A stretch of DNA of 16,564 nucleotides from Candidatus Faecousia faecipullorum (GCA_018710805.1 DVJG01000178.1:1-16564); one strand, 5' to 3'; shown: positions 7,267-14,906, numbered from the stretch's first letter. Notes: a model not told the origin generated them from the sequence alone. Made by a program: numbers and translations.

Positions 7267-7734
7267 TTAACCCCTCCTGGGTGCGTCCATCAGTTCGTCG
7301 GTGTCCAGAATCAAGGTCACCGGGCCGTCATTGACGGATTCCACCTGCATATCGGCTCCGAATTCCCCGTGCTGGGGCGGATAGCCAAGCTCTTCGCAGA
7401 TGGAAAGAAATTTTTCATACAGCGCGTTTCCCAGCTCCGGGCCTGCGGCGCCGGTAAAGCTGGGACGGCGGCCCTTGCGGCAGTTTCCGTAAAGGGTGAA
7501 CTGGCTGACCACCAGCACCTCTCCCTTTACCGCTTCCAGGCCCAGATTCATTTTATCCTGTTCGTCGGTGAAAATGCGAAGCCCCAGGGCCTTTTCGGCC
7601 AGATAGCGGCATTCCTTTTCCGTATCTTCGGGCCCGACGCCCAGTAAAATAAGAAATCCCTTTCCTATTTTGCCCACCACGTTTCCCCGGATGGACACGG
7701 AGGCAGAAGAAACTCTTGTTAAGACAGCGCGCAT
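7267..7734 (-). CDS. dtd: D-aminoacyl-tRNA deacylase
   Basis: A 155-residue protein matching Dtd across its full length (family about 145-155). Diagnostic motifs are SQFTLY at 77-82, with the conserved Ser77-Gln78, KGRRPSF at 87-93, and NDGPVT at 135-140 carrying the Gly137-Pro138 cis-proline element that screens chirality. The homodimer removes D-amino acids (and glycine from mischarged tRNA-Ala) from tRNAs in the cytoplasm. The start ATG 7734 is preceded by TAAAAGGAG, where TAA is the rel stop codon, so rel and dtd are closely coupled. A rel-dtd pairing is widespread in Firmicutes. Confidence 0.96.
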   Translation of the reverse strand: MRAVLTRVSSASVSIRGNVVGKIGKGFLILLGVGPEDTEKECRYLAEKALGLRIFTDEQDKMNLGLEAVKGEVLVVSQFTLYGNCRKGRRPSFTGAAGPELGNALYEKFLSICEELGYPPQHGEFGADMQVESVNDGPVTLILDTDELMDAPRRG

Positions 7735-7745
7735 ATTTGCTCCTT

Positions 7746-9941
7746 TTAGTTTTGTCCTCTCCGGGAGCCGGTGACGTCCCGGATGTTCAGCAGTTTTTTC
7801 CGTATGGTTTCCAGTTCCGCCACGTTTTTCACCTCGAAGCGCACCGTGAAGGTGCTTCTGCCTCCCGGCAGGTCCTTGCCGAAGAGTTCCTTCACCCGGA
7901 CCCGGGCGGTGGTCATAACCGTGGCAACGTCCAGCAGGAGCCCGTCTCTCGTGAGGCAGTCCAGCTCCAGGGTGGTCTCAAAGGGCTGCTCGTCCTCGGC
8001 CGCCCAGCGGACCCGGACCCAGCGGGCAGACCAGCGGGGGTCATCCCGGTTCTGGGCGTTGGGGCAGTCTGCCCGGTGAATGCTGACACCGTAACCCTTG
8101 GTGATAAAGCCCACAATGGCATCACCCGGTACAGGGGTGCAGCACTTGGCGAACTTAATCATGCAGGAGTCGATGTCCTCCACGATGACGCCATTGACCG
8201 CATGGCGGTTGCGGAGCGCAGCCTCGCTGTCGGGCCGCATCCGCAGGGGATTCTGGTTGGCCTTTTCCGCGCTCTGGGCCTTCACTGCCTTGGCAATGTC
8301 GTCCCGGATACGGCCCACGGCCTTGGTGGCAGTGAGGCCGCCGTAGCCGATGGCGGCGTACATATCGTCCCAGGTATCGTAGGACGAGAGCTTTTTCAGG
8401 ACCTGGGCTTCCAGGTCCGGGTCCTGGAGCGCAGTAAGGGGCAGGCCCACCCGCTTCATTTCCGCTTCAAAGGAGGCTTTGCCGTGGACAATGTTTTCCT
8501 CCCGCTTTTCCTTCTTGAACCACTGCTTGATTTTGGTCCGTGCCTGGCCGGACTGGCAGATGGTGAGCCAGTCCCGGCTGGGTCCCCTGGCGGTTTTGGA
8601 GGTGAGGATTTCCACGATATCGCCGTTTTTCAGCTGGGCATCAATGGGGGTAATGCGGTTATTGACTTTCGCGCCGATCATGGCGTTGCCCACGCCGGAG
8701 TGGATGGCGTATGCAAAGTCGATGGGCGTGGAGCCTGCAGGCAGGGAGACAATTCTTCCCTTGGGAGTGTAGACGAAGACCTCGTCGTCGAACATGTCGA
8801 TTTTCAGAGACTGGACGAATTCCTCAGCGTCGGATTCCTGCTGATTTTCCAGAAGCCGCCGGACCCACTCAAAGTCCTTTTCGCTGCCGCCGCCGGAGCC
8901 CTGCTTGTATTTCCAGTGGGCGGCGATGCCGTATTCCGCCGTCTCGTGCATCTGCCAGGTGCGAATCTGCACCTCGAAGGGAATGCCCTGGGACCCAATG
9001 ACCGTGGTGTGCAGGCTCTGGTACATATTGGGCTTGGGGGTGGAAATATAGTCCTTGAATCGTCCGGGCACCAGGTTAAAGAGGTCGTGGACGTGGCCCA
9101 AGACGTTATAGCAGTCGGGAATGGTGTCCACGATGACCCGGAAGGCGTAGATGTCGTACAGCTCATCCATGGCCTTGCCCTGGGCCAGCATCTTGCGATA
9201 GATGGAGTAGACGTGCTTGATGCGGCCGTAGACCGTGGCCTTGATGCCGACGGAGGTGAGCCGCTCCGTGATTTTCGCCTGAATGGTCCGCATGAAGCTC
9301 TCGTCCTGCTCCTTGTGGGCCTGGAGGTAAGACGTGATCTTCTCATACTCCTCAGGGACCAGGTAGCGCATGGAGAGGTCTTCCAGTTCCCACTTGATCT
9401 TCTGCATACCAAGCCGGTGTGCCAGGGGTGCATAGATGTCCATGGTTTCCTTGCACTTTTTGATCTGCTTATCCGGAGACTGATACTGCATGGTCCGCAT
9501 ATTGTGCAGACGGTCGGCAATCTTGATGAGAACCACCCGGATGTCTTTACTCATGGCCATGAACATTTTACGCAGGTTCTCCATCTGCTCCTGCTCACTG
9601 GTGGAGAAATTGGCCCGGGTCAGCTTGGTGACGCCTTCCACCAGCTCCGCCACGGTTTTTCCGAAGAGCTTTTCAATCTCCTCGTGGGAGGCATCGGTAT
9701 CCTCAATACAGTCATGAAGCAGGGCGCCCAAAACGGCATCGATATCCAGGCCCATCTCTGCCACGATCTGGGCAACGGCCAAGGGGTGGATGATGTAGGG
9801 AGAGCCGTCTTTGCGCTTCTGGTACCGATGTTTTGTGTTTGCGTAGTGGACAGCCTCTGCGATCAGCGCCTTGTTGGCGCCGGGCAGGTGCTCACCTACG
9901 GCTTTTATCATATCGGCATAGTGCTGTTCAAAGGTTTCCAT
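7746..9941 (-). CDS. rel: Bifunctional (p)ppGpp synthetase/hydrolase RelA/SpoT (Rel)
   Basis: A 731-residue long RSH protein controlling the stringent response. Domains in order: HD hydrolase (about 30-180) with His52, HDxxED at 76-81 and ADRLHN with Asp143; (p)ppGpp synthetase (about 235-345) with RFKD at 294-297, the tyrosine loop TPKPNMYQSLH and EVQIRT at 323-328; TGS (388-449); helical linker; a Cys-rich zinc-finger segment with Cys600, Cys601, His622 and Cys626; and a C-terminal ACT domain (about 655-725). RFKD instead of ExDD, together with the intact HD, indicates a bifunctional enzyme, as usual for Firmicutes Rel. ATG 9941 is supported by AAGGAG placed in the last codons of recJ, 4 bp upstream of which recJ ends. 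Nothing is missing compared with the family. Confidence 0.97.
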   Translation of the reverse strand: METFEQHYADMIKAVGEHLPGANKALIAEAVHYANTKHRYQKRKDGSPYIIHPLAVAQIVAEMGLDIDAVLGALLHDCIEDTDASHEEIEKLFGKTVAELVEGVTKLTRANFSTSEQEQMENLRKMFMAMSKDIRVVLIKIADRLHNMRTMQYQSPDKQIKKCKETMDIYAPLAHRLGMQKIKWELEDLSMRYLVPEEYEKITSYLQAHKEQDESFMRTIQAKITERLTSVGIKATVYGRIKHVYSIYRKMLAQGKAMDELYDIYAFRVIVDTIPDCYNVLGHVHDLFNLVPGRFKDYISTPKPNMYQSLHTTVIGSQGIPFEVQIRTWQMHETAEYGIAAHWKYKQGSGGGSEKDFEWVRRLLENQQESDAEEFVQSLKIDMFDDEVFVYTPKGRIVSLPAGSTPIDFAYAIHSGVGNAMIGAKVNNRITPIDAQLKNGDIVEILTSKTARGPSRDWLTICQSGQARTKIKQWFKKEKREENIVHGKASFEAEMKRVGLPLTALQDPDLEAQVLKKLSSYDTWDDMYAAIGYGGLTATKAVGRIRDDIAKAVKAQSAEKANQNPLRMRPDSEAALRNRHAVNGVIVEDIDSCMIKFAKCCTPVPGDAIVGFITKGYGVSIHRADCPNAQNRDDPRWSARWVRVRWAAEDEQPFETTLELDCLTRDGLLLDVATVMTTARVRVKELFGKDLPGGRSTFTVRFEVKNVAELETIRKKLLNIRDVTGSRRGQN

Positions 9942-9945
9942 GGTT

Positions 9946-12003
9946 TCATCGCTCCTTCGCTTGTAACAGCTGTTGCATAGTGGGGCTGCTATTCAGGTTG
10001 GCTTTGGTTTCGCAGGGAATCAGCCGGATGGACATGACTCCCCGAAGCCGGCGGGTCTCAATGAGGTTCACCTCAGTGAAAATGTCCAAACAAGTGAGAA
10101 ACTGCCCCAAACTCATGGGCCTGCCTGTCCAGCGGACAATTTTCCGGCACAGGCACAGCGGGGATTCCGTGATCTCGGGGCCTCCTGCGGCGAGATACCG
10201 CCACACCATGGCCAAATCCGCCCGCTGGGGAAGCAGGGATTGGGCAATCTCCGCCGTAAGGCAGTCCCGCTTCAACGCCCGATAGTCTCCCACTTCGGGA
10301 GAACAGGGCACGGCGCAGCTTGGACGCAGGTCCAGAATGTTCATCTGCACCGACCGCTCCCCTCGGAAGTCGTTGATCTGGGGATTGAACGCGGCGTCCA
10401 CCAGGTCTCCCGTATGGATGGAGGCCGATTCCGGTGTGGCGGAAAAGTAGATGGCATTGAAGAAGGAACGGCCGCTGCGGAACCGCAGCCGCATATGTTT
10501 ACCGCCGCCCACCATGGTAATGCGCTCCACGGTGAGATTTTTCATCATCAGCACAGGCTTGGGGCATCCGCTTCCGCAGGGTTCCAGAACGTCCAGGGAT
10601 TCGATGCCGCCGATGGTCAGAAGCTCCGCCGGCACGGCGCAGTCGATGTCCAGACTGGTCCGGGGGCTGTCATCCTGGTAGAAATCCCCGGCCATGGCGC
10701 AGATACGGCGGCGAAACTCGGGAATATTCTCCCGGGTAATGGTAAAGCCTGCGGCAAGCTCATGGCCGCCGTAGCTTTCCAGCAGCGGAGAAAGGGCAGT
10801 AAGCGAGGCAAAGAGGTTGAAGCCGCCGTAGCTCCGGGAGCTGGCCTTGCCGTGGTCCCCGTCCAGGCAGATGAGAAAGGTGGGGCAGGCAAATTCCTCG
10901 GCAATGCGGCTGGCCACAATGCCCACCACGCCCTGGTGCCAGCTCTCGTCCGCCAGCACAATGGCCTCGGGGATTGTGCCCTGGGGGAGCATTTCAATGG
11001 CCTGGCGATAGATTTCCGATTCCACAGCCTGGCGCTGCCGGTTCAGCTCGCAGAGGGCCTTGGCAACTTCTGCGGCCCGGGCAGGGTCGTCGGTGAGAAA
11101 CAGCTCCACAGCCAGGTCAATCTGCCCCATGCGTCCTGCGGCGTTGATACGGGGGGCCAGCATAAAGCCGATGGTGGAGGCGCTGATGCTGTCCGGGGTG
11201 CAGCCGCATTCCCGCATGAGGGCGGCAATGCCGGGCCGGCGGGTGTGGGCCAAGGATTTCAGTCCCTCGCTGACAAAAGCCCGATTTTCTCCCTGTAGAG
11301 GCATGACGTCCGCCACAGTGCCCAAGCACACCATGTCGGTGTACTCCCGGAACACGGCACTCTGGTCTCCGCACAGGGCGGCGGCCAGCTTGAACGCAAC
11401 GCCCACACCGGACAGGTTCTTGTGGGGGTATCCTCCGTCGCCCCGGTGGGGGTCCACCACCGCCACGGCATTGGGCAGGGTGTCCTTGCACTCATGGTGG
11501 TCCGTAATGACCAGGTCCATGCCCAGCTCCCGGCAAAGCTCCGCTTCGGCCACTGCGGTAATGCCGCAGTCCACAGTGACGATGAGCTTCACGCCCTCTT
11601 CCCAGAGCTGACGGATGGCCATGGGGTTCAGGCCGTATCCCTCTTCCAGTCGGCCGGGGATGTAGCTTCTGACTTTTGCCCCCTGCCGGCGCAGAAAGTC
11701 CGTTAACAGGCAGGTGGCGGTAATTCCGTCCACGTCATAGTCGCCGAATACGGCGATCTTCTCTCCCCGGCTCATGGCAAGCCCCACTCTTCCCGCAGCC
11801 AGGTCCATGTCCGTCATAAGGTAGGGGTCCGGCAGAGGTGCGTCGCTGGATAAGTACGCTTCGGCTTCCTCGCCGTCGGCGATGCCGCGGGAGGCCAGAA
11901 CCATGGCGGTCAGCGGTGCATAGCCGCTGGATGCCAGAGCATTCACCGCCGACATTGGCGGCTCTTTCACATTCCAAATTCCATATTTCACTGTTTCACA
12001 CAT
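9946..12003 (-). CDS. recJ: Single-stranded-DNA-specific exonuclease RecJ
   Basis: A 685-residue 5'-3' single-strand DNA exonuclease of the DHH family, used in recombination and mismatch or base excision repair. Visible motifs are GDYDVDG (87-93), VTVDCG with Asp145, and DHH at 168-170; further on come LGTVADVMPL and the DHHA1 element GGHELAAGF that completes the nuclease core, then an OB-like region and a Firmicutes-type C-terminal domain. Longer than E. coli RecJ but shorter than the Bacillus form. ATG 12003 is taken because KYGIWNV follows, as in clostridial homologues; a GTG at 11991 is an alternative. AAGGAAA lies 13 bases upstream. It is the first gene of the operon, directly behind a good promoter. 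Confidence 0.95.
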   Translation of the reverse strand: MCETVKYGIWNVKEPPMSAVNALASSGYAPLTAMVLASRGIADGEEAEAYLSSDAPLPDPYLMTDMDLAAGRVGLAMSRGEKIAVFGDYDVDGITATCLLTDFLRRQGAKVRSYIPGRLEEGYGLNPMAIRQLWEEGVKLIVTVDCGITAVAEAELCRELGMDLVITDHHECKDTLPNAVAVVDPHRGDGGYPHKNLSGVGVAFKLAAALCGDQSAVFREYTDMVCLGTVADVMPLQGENRAFVSEGLKSLAHTRRPGIAALMRECGCTPDSISASTIGFMLAPRINAAGRMGQIDLAVELFLTDDPARAAEVAKALCELNRQRQAVESEIYRQAIEMLPQGTIPEAIVLADESWHQGVVGIVASRIAEEFACPTFLICLDGDHGKASSRSYGGFNLFASLTALSPLLESYGGHELAAGFTITRENIPEFRRRICAMAGDFYQDDSPRTSLDIDCAVPAELLTIGGIESLDVLEPCGSGCPKPVLMMKNLTVERITMVGGGKHMRLRFRSGRSFFNAIYFSATPESASIHTGDLVDAAFNPQINDFRGERSVQMNILDLRPSCAVPCSPEVGDYRALKRDCLTAEIAQSLLPQRADLAMVWRYLAAGGPEITESPLCLCRKIVRWTGRPMSLGQFLTCLDIFTEVNLIETRRLRGVMSIRLIPCETKANLNSSPTMQQLLQAKER

Positions 12004-12025
12004 CCAATAAACACATTTTCCTTAT

Positions 12026-12054
12026 ATTATAGCAAAGATATGTGGGATGTACAA
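12026..12054 (-). promoter_or_regulatory. Promoter of the recJ-rel-dtd operon
   Basis: Minus strand: TTGTAC (12054-12049), a 17-bp spacer, then a perfect TATAAT (12031-12026), 22 bases before the recJ ATG. The leader would be only about 15 nt. This is the best promoter found for the minus-strand gene series. Confidence 0.75.
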
Positions 12055-12112
12055 TAGGGAACCAGAATTTTGTTAGAAATGCGAGGATTTCCTCGGGTGC
12101 CTCCTGCCAGGG

Positions 12113-12150
12113 TAAAACTAAGCCGCCGTCCCCCTTTGGGAGACGGCGGC
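12113..12150 (-). terminator. Rho-independent terminator after ytvI
   Basis: GCCGCCGTC and GACGGCGGC arms (12122-12130 and 12142-12150), extended inward by TCCC/GGGG with one G-U pair, loop AAA, followed on the minus strand by TTAGTTTT. It begins 12 bases past the ytvI stop and separates ytvI from recJ. A further small palindrome, CGAGGA-TT-TCCTCG, lies at 12082-12095. Confidence 0.85.
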
Positions 12151-12162
12151 GAAGGGGAATGT

Positions 12163-13224
12163 TCAGGACTTTTTTCCTTCCACGGCCCGGTGGCTTCCGG
12201 GCATGATCTGCAAAGCGGTAACCGCAAGCAGAGGCGACAGGAGCATCCCTCCGATGCCCCAGAGCCGATAGCCAATGTACAGCGCCATAAGCGTCAGAAG
12301 GGGGTCCAGCCCCAGCTCCCGGCCCACCAGCCTTGGTTCCAGGGCGGACCTTGCAAAGGTCACCAGGGCGTACAGTCCCACAAGGCCCAGGGCCTGGCCC
12401 CGGTCTCCCTGAAGCAGACTGATCAGGCCCCAGGGCAGGAGCACCGTCCCCGTGCCCAGCACCGGAAATGCGTCCACCAGGGCAATGCCCAGAGCCCAGA
12501 AAATGGCGTAAGGAATGCGAAGCAGCAGAAGGCCCCCTGTGAGAATGGCGAAGGTCAGCCCCATGAGCCGGAACTGGGCCAGAAGCCAGCGAACCATGGC
12601 CTTCTTGATCCGCCCAAGGGTCTCCCAAAAGGGCTGCATCGTGGTCTGCGGAAGCAGCCTGTGAATCCAGGCCCGGATATCCGGAAGCTTGCCTGACAGC
12701 ATAAAGCCCGAGATCACCGCCGTGCCCAGTCCCAGCGCGCTGTCCGGCACATGGCTCAGGAAATTTCCCGCCAGGGACAGGAAAAAGCGAAGGAATTGGT
12801 CCATAAGAGCTGCGCCGTCCGTAAAGAGGGCGGATACACTGCGGCGAAGCAGGGGGCGAATCCCCGGCGGCGCATTTCCTACAAGCCCCAGAAGCCGGGT
12901 CTGCAAAAGTCCAGCCCCGGAGAGAACCGCCTCCTGAAGCTCCGGCAAGGCCCCTGCCAGAACGCCCAGTTCCCGGACCACCAATGCCCCCAGAAGCAGA
13001 AGCACCATGGCAATGACCGAGAAGGCCATACTGACGCCGATGAGAGCGGCAACGGAACGGGGCAGCCGCAGACGACTGAGAAGCCGGGTCACAGGCTCCG
13101 CCGCCAGTGCCAGTCCCAGCCCGAAGAGAAACGGAGACAGCAGCGGCAGGAGAAATTTGAGGGCCAGCCAGGTCCCCAGAAAGACCCCCAGAAAAGATAG
13201 GATGGTTTTGGTGGTTTGGTTCAT
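12163..13224 (-). CDS. ytvI: AI-2E/PerM-family membrane protein, YtvI-like
   Basis: A 353-residue integral membrane protein with about eight hydrophobic segments in the AI-2E exporter (PerM) pattern. A helical pair lies at the N-terminus (TILSFLGVFLGTWLALKFLL), then a soluble stretch around residues 95-160, and the C-terminal conserved block with AFPVLGTGTVLLPWG, EPRLVGRELGLDPLLTLMALYIG and the final GIGGMLLSPLL. Length and the E-P-R-L-V-G motif fit the sporulation membrane protein YtvI of Bacillus and clostridia; its transported substrate is unknown. ATG 13224 is preferred to the in-frame ATG 13293 because AGGAGAA precedes it and the hydrophobic N-terminus begins there. It forms a single-gene unit ended by the terminator at 12113-12150. 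The specific ytvI assignment is less certain than the family. Confidence 0.8.
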   Translation of the reverse strand: MNQTTKTILSFLGVFLGTWLALKFLLPLLSPFLFGLGLALAAEPVTRLLSRLRLPRSVAALIGVSMAFSVIAMVLLLLGALVVRELGVLAGALPELQEAVLSGAGLLQTRLLGLVGNAPPGIRPLLRRSVSALFTDGAALMDQFLRFFLSLAGNFLSHVPDSALGLGTAVISGFMLSGKLPDIRAWIHRLLPQTTMQPFWETLGRIKKAMVRWLLAQFRLMGLTFAILTGGLLLLRIPYAIFWALGIALVDAFPVLGTGTVLLPWGLISLLQGDRGQALGLVGLYALVTFARSALEPRLVGRELGLDPLLTLMALYIGYRLWGIGGMLLSPLLAVTALQIMPGSHRAVEGKKS

Positions 13225-13287
13225 AGCGTTTCTCCTGTTGACTTGGAAATTCTGAACATCCTTCGCGGAAAGAGGTCGAAGGGGGGG

Positions 13288-13315
13288 TTGCAATTTTCAA
13301 AATGTATGATACAAT
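13288..13315 (+). promoter_or_regulatory. Promoter of the HTH-ACT gene
   Basis: TTGCAA at 13288-13293, a 16-bp spacer and TACAAT at 13310-13315. The predicted leader is about 54 nt and contains an 8-bp perfect hairpin. Confidence 0.6.
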
Positions 13316-13319
13316 ACAT
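13302..13319. promoter_or_regulatory. Inverted repeat over the -10 box (operator candidate)
   Basis: ATGTAT and ATACAT arms with a 6-bp spacer overlap the -10 hexamer TACAAT. The spacing of half-sites (one helical turn centre to centre, about 12 bp) fits a dimeric regulator. Chance is possible in AT-rich sequence. Confidence 0.3.
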
Positions 13320-13337
13320 ATGAGAAATACATTTGTG

Positions 13338-13359
13338 GTTCCACCAAACACGGTGGAAC
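13338..13359 (+). promoter_or_regulatory. Hairpin in the leader of the HTH-ACT gene
   Basis: GTTCCACC at 13338-13345 and GGTGGAAC at 13352-13359 pair perfectly around an AAACAC loop. It lies 9 bases before the GAGGAGG ribosome binding site, and no U-tract follows, so it is not a terminator. It could be a DNA operator or an RNA structure that affects translation or stability. Confidence 0.5.
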
Positions 13360-13375
13360 AAATTGAGGAGGCCAT

Positions 13376-13816
13376 ATGGCAGGAAAACCAAAGTATTATA
13401 TCGTGGAAGCGTCGGCACTTCCCGAGGTATTTTTGAAGGTGGCGGAGGCGAAGCGCCTGCTCTCCACCGGAGAGGCAGCCACGGTGAACGAAGCCACCCG
13501 CATGACCGACATCAGCCGGAGCGCATTTTATAAGTACCGGGATGCGGTCCTTCCCTTCCAGAACATGATGACAGGCAGAATCATCACCTTCCAGCTTCTA
13601 TTGCATGACGAGCCGGGACTGCTGTCGGGCATCCTGGGCATTTTCGCCCAGGCCGGCGCCAACATCATCACCATCAACTCCATTGTGCCTACCAACGGCA
13701 CGGCGGTGGTCACCATCTCCGCCGAGACCATCGACCTGAGCGATTCCCTGGAGGAATTCATGGCCACCCTGTCCGCCTACCCCGGGGTCGTCAAAGCCGA
13801 CGTGCTGGCAGGCTGA
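13376..13816 (+). CDS. UPF0735 ACT-domain protein (PheB/YszB-like) with N-terminal HTH-like segment
   Basis: A 146-residue protein of the UPF0735 family (Bacillus PheB, about 147 residues). Residues 36-57 (TVNEATRMTDISRSAFYKYRD) resemble a helix-turn-helix with a typical ISRSAFYKY recognition helix. Residues 69-145 form one ACT domain: RIITFQLLLHDEPGLLSGIL, then GANIITINS and a final VVKADVL strand. ACT domains bind amino acids, so an amino-acid-responsive regulator is plausible; the family has no proven biochemical function that I can rely on. ATG 13376 has GAGGAGG four bases upstream. A terminator follows, then a catalytic-only aspartate kinase. Inverted repeats in its promoter and leader could be its own binding sites (inference). 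Confidence 0.85.
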   Translation: MAGKPKYYIVEASALPEVFLKVAEAKRLLSTGEAATVNEATRMTDISRSAFYKYRDAVLPFQNMMTGRIITFQLLLHDEPGLLSGILGIFAQAGANIITINSIVPTNGTAVVTISAETIDLSDSLEEFMATLSAYPGVVKADVLAG

Positions 13817-13828
13817 TTACGAGCGAAA

Positions 13829-13855
13829 GAGCTGCCCTACGGCGGCTCTTTTCTT
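13829..13855 (+). terminator. Rho-independent terminator after the HTH-ACT gene
   Basis: GAGCTGCC (13829-13836) pairs with GGCGGCTC (13841-13848) with one U-G, loop CTAC, followed by TTTTCTT. Flanking A and T residues extend the stem to 11 bp. It starts 12 bases past the stop codon. Confidence 0.8.
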
Positions 13856-13857
13856 CG

Positions 13858-13886
13858 TCACAATTCGTCCCGGCCTGACATAGAAT
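13858..13886 (+). promoter_or_regulatory. Weak promoter candidate for the aspartate kinase gene
   Basis: TAGAAT at 13881-13886 lies 17 bp after TCACAA, a poor -35. Transcription would begin at or near the ribosome binding site, giving a very short leader. A promoter here is expected because a terminator precedes it, but the sequence support is modest. Confidence 0.3.
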
Positions 13887-13905
13887 GGTTTCGGGAGGAA
13901 TGTGT

Positions 13906-14637
13906 ATGCTTTACGTGCAAAAATACGGAGGCACTTCCCTGGGAGATGCAGGAAAGATTCAGGTTGCCGCCCGGCGAGCCGCTGACCTGAGCCGGCAGGG
14001 GTATAAGGTGGTCCTGGTGGTCTCCGCTCAGGGAAATACCACGGACAAAATGCTGGCCCAGGCGGCAAAGGTCAACCGCCGCGGCGCCGCCCGGGAGCTG
14101 GATGCGTACCTGTCCGCCGGGGAGCAGATGTCCGCGGCGCTGACGGCTATGGCCCTGGGCGCCCTGGGATGCCCGGCGGTGAGCCTGACCGGTCCCCAGG
14201 CAGGGATTTACACCGATGGTGTCCACGGCAACGCGCGCATTCTGGACGTGGATACCTCCCGCATCCGGCGGGAGCTGAACGAAGGAAAAATCGTGGTGGT
14301 GGCGGGATTTCAGGGCCTGGGCCCCACGGGAGATGTAACCACCCTGGGCCGCGGCGGTTCCGACATAACAGCCGTTGCTCTGGCGGCCTGGCTGAGAGCG
14401 GATAAGTGTCAGATTTTCACCGACGTGGACGGCATCTACGACCGGGACCCCAACATTTACCCAGGCGCCCAGCGCTTTGGCCGCATTGGCTATGAAAAAA
14501 TGCTGTCTCTTGCCAGAAACGGCGCTCAGGTCCTCCACGATCGCAGCGTGGAGCTGGCCAGGGACCGCCGCATCACAGTGGAGGTCCTCTCGGCATCCAC
14601 CGGTGAGCCGGGAACCTTGGTCTGCAATCTGGAATAA
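13906..14637 (+). CDS. Aspartate kinase, catalytic domain only (no ACT domains)
   Basis: A 243-residue amino-acid-kinase-fold protein that phosphorylates aspartate, the first step towards lysine, threonine and methionine. Motifs: KYGGTS (6-11), LSAGEQMSA (69-77), TTLGRGGSDITA (145-156), TDVDGIYDRDP (172-182) and the C-terminal GYEKMLSLARNGAQVLHDRSVE (195-216). All are as in full aspartokinases. Those are usually about 400 residues because two ACT domains follow; here the protein stops right at the end of the kinase domain (GEPGTLVCNLE). No ACT-like sequence is seen downstream in any frame, so this is not a recent frameshift. ATG 13906 is chosen because GGGAGG lies 7 bases before it; ATGs at 13885 and 13900 are badly spaced. 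Allosteric control must be absent or supplied in trans. Another amino acid kinase substrate is possible but less likely. Confidence 0.85.
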   Translation: MLYVQKYGGTSLGDAGKIQVAARRAADLSRQGYKVVLVVSAQGNTTDKMLAQAAKVNRRGAARELDAYLSAGEQMSAALTAMALGALGCPAVSLTGPQAGIYTDGVHGNARILDVDTSRIRRELNEGKIVVVAGFQGLGPTGDVTTLGRGGSDITAVALAAWLRADKCQIFTDVDGIYDRDPNIYPGAQRFGRIGYEKMLSLARNGAQVLHDRSVELARDRRITVEVLSASTGEPGTLVCNLE

Positions 14638-14694
14638 TCCTACCCAATGCGGGCATAGGATATTCTATGGGCAGACAGAAAATCAAACCTTTTT

Positions 14695-14861
14695 TAGGGC
14701 AACACCGCATAATTGTGTCTGCGCCCTTCGCCCAATCTTTTGCCCCATCCGTGCAGTTATCAAAGAAGGAAATACATGAAGTATTCCCGCTCTTTGATAA
14801 CTTTCGTCTGTGACAAAATCTTTGACCGAATGTGCTTGCCAAATTGTGCGGTGCTGCCTTA
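14695..14861. mobile_element. MITE-like element: 167-bp imperfect inverted repeat
   Basis: The 20-bp ends at 14695-14714 and 14842-14861 match as inverted repeats at 17 or 18 of 20 positions (TA-R-GGCA-R-CACCGCA-Y-AATT). The inner arms also pair loosely, and the centre holds a perfect 12-bp inverted repeat, AGTTATCAAAGA at 14755-14766 with its complement at 14791-14802, plus a GGAA(A)TAC/GTATTCC stem. The whole element is symmetrical about 14778. TA (or TTA) stands at both ends, as for an IS630/mariner-type target duplication. No transposase is present. It fills most of the space between the aspartate kinase gene and the infC promoter. Copy number elsewhere cannot be seen here. Confidence 0.65.
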
Positions 14862-14871
14862 GAAATAATCC

Positions 14872-14900
14872 TTGACATTTTCATTTACCCATGGTAGAAT
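14872..14900 (+). promoter_or_regulatory. Promoter of the infC-rpmI-rplT operon
   Basis: A consensus TTGACA at 14872-14877, exactly 17 bp, then TAGAAT at 14895-14900. This is the strongest promoter in the window, as expected for ribosomal protein genes. Transcription should start near 14907. Confidence 0.88.
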
Positions 14901-14906
14901 GTCCGG

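Noticed and set aside
7716..9980. 754-codon open frame on the plus strand, antisense to rel
   Set aside because: The opposite strand has a full-length Rel with all domains. The antisense protein has no recognisable motif and arises from GC-rich codon bias.
11996..13375. 459-codon open frame on the minus strand over ytvI
   Set aside because: Gly/Ala/Pro-rich low-information sequence in another frame; the ytvI frame has the correct family pattern and ribosome binding site.
14638..14694. Frameshifted ACT domains after the aspartate kinase gene
   Set aside because: No frame downstream of the stop gives ACT-like sequence; the MITE-like element follows within 60 bp.
14573..14884. 103-codon minus-strand open frame across the MITE-like element
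   Set aside because: It translates the inverted repeat and the end of the aspartate kinase gene; no ribosome binding site. Best explained as a by-product of the repeat.
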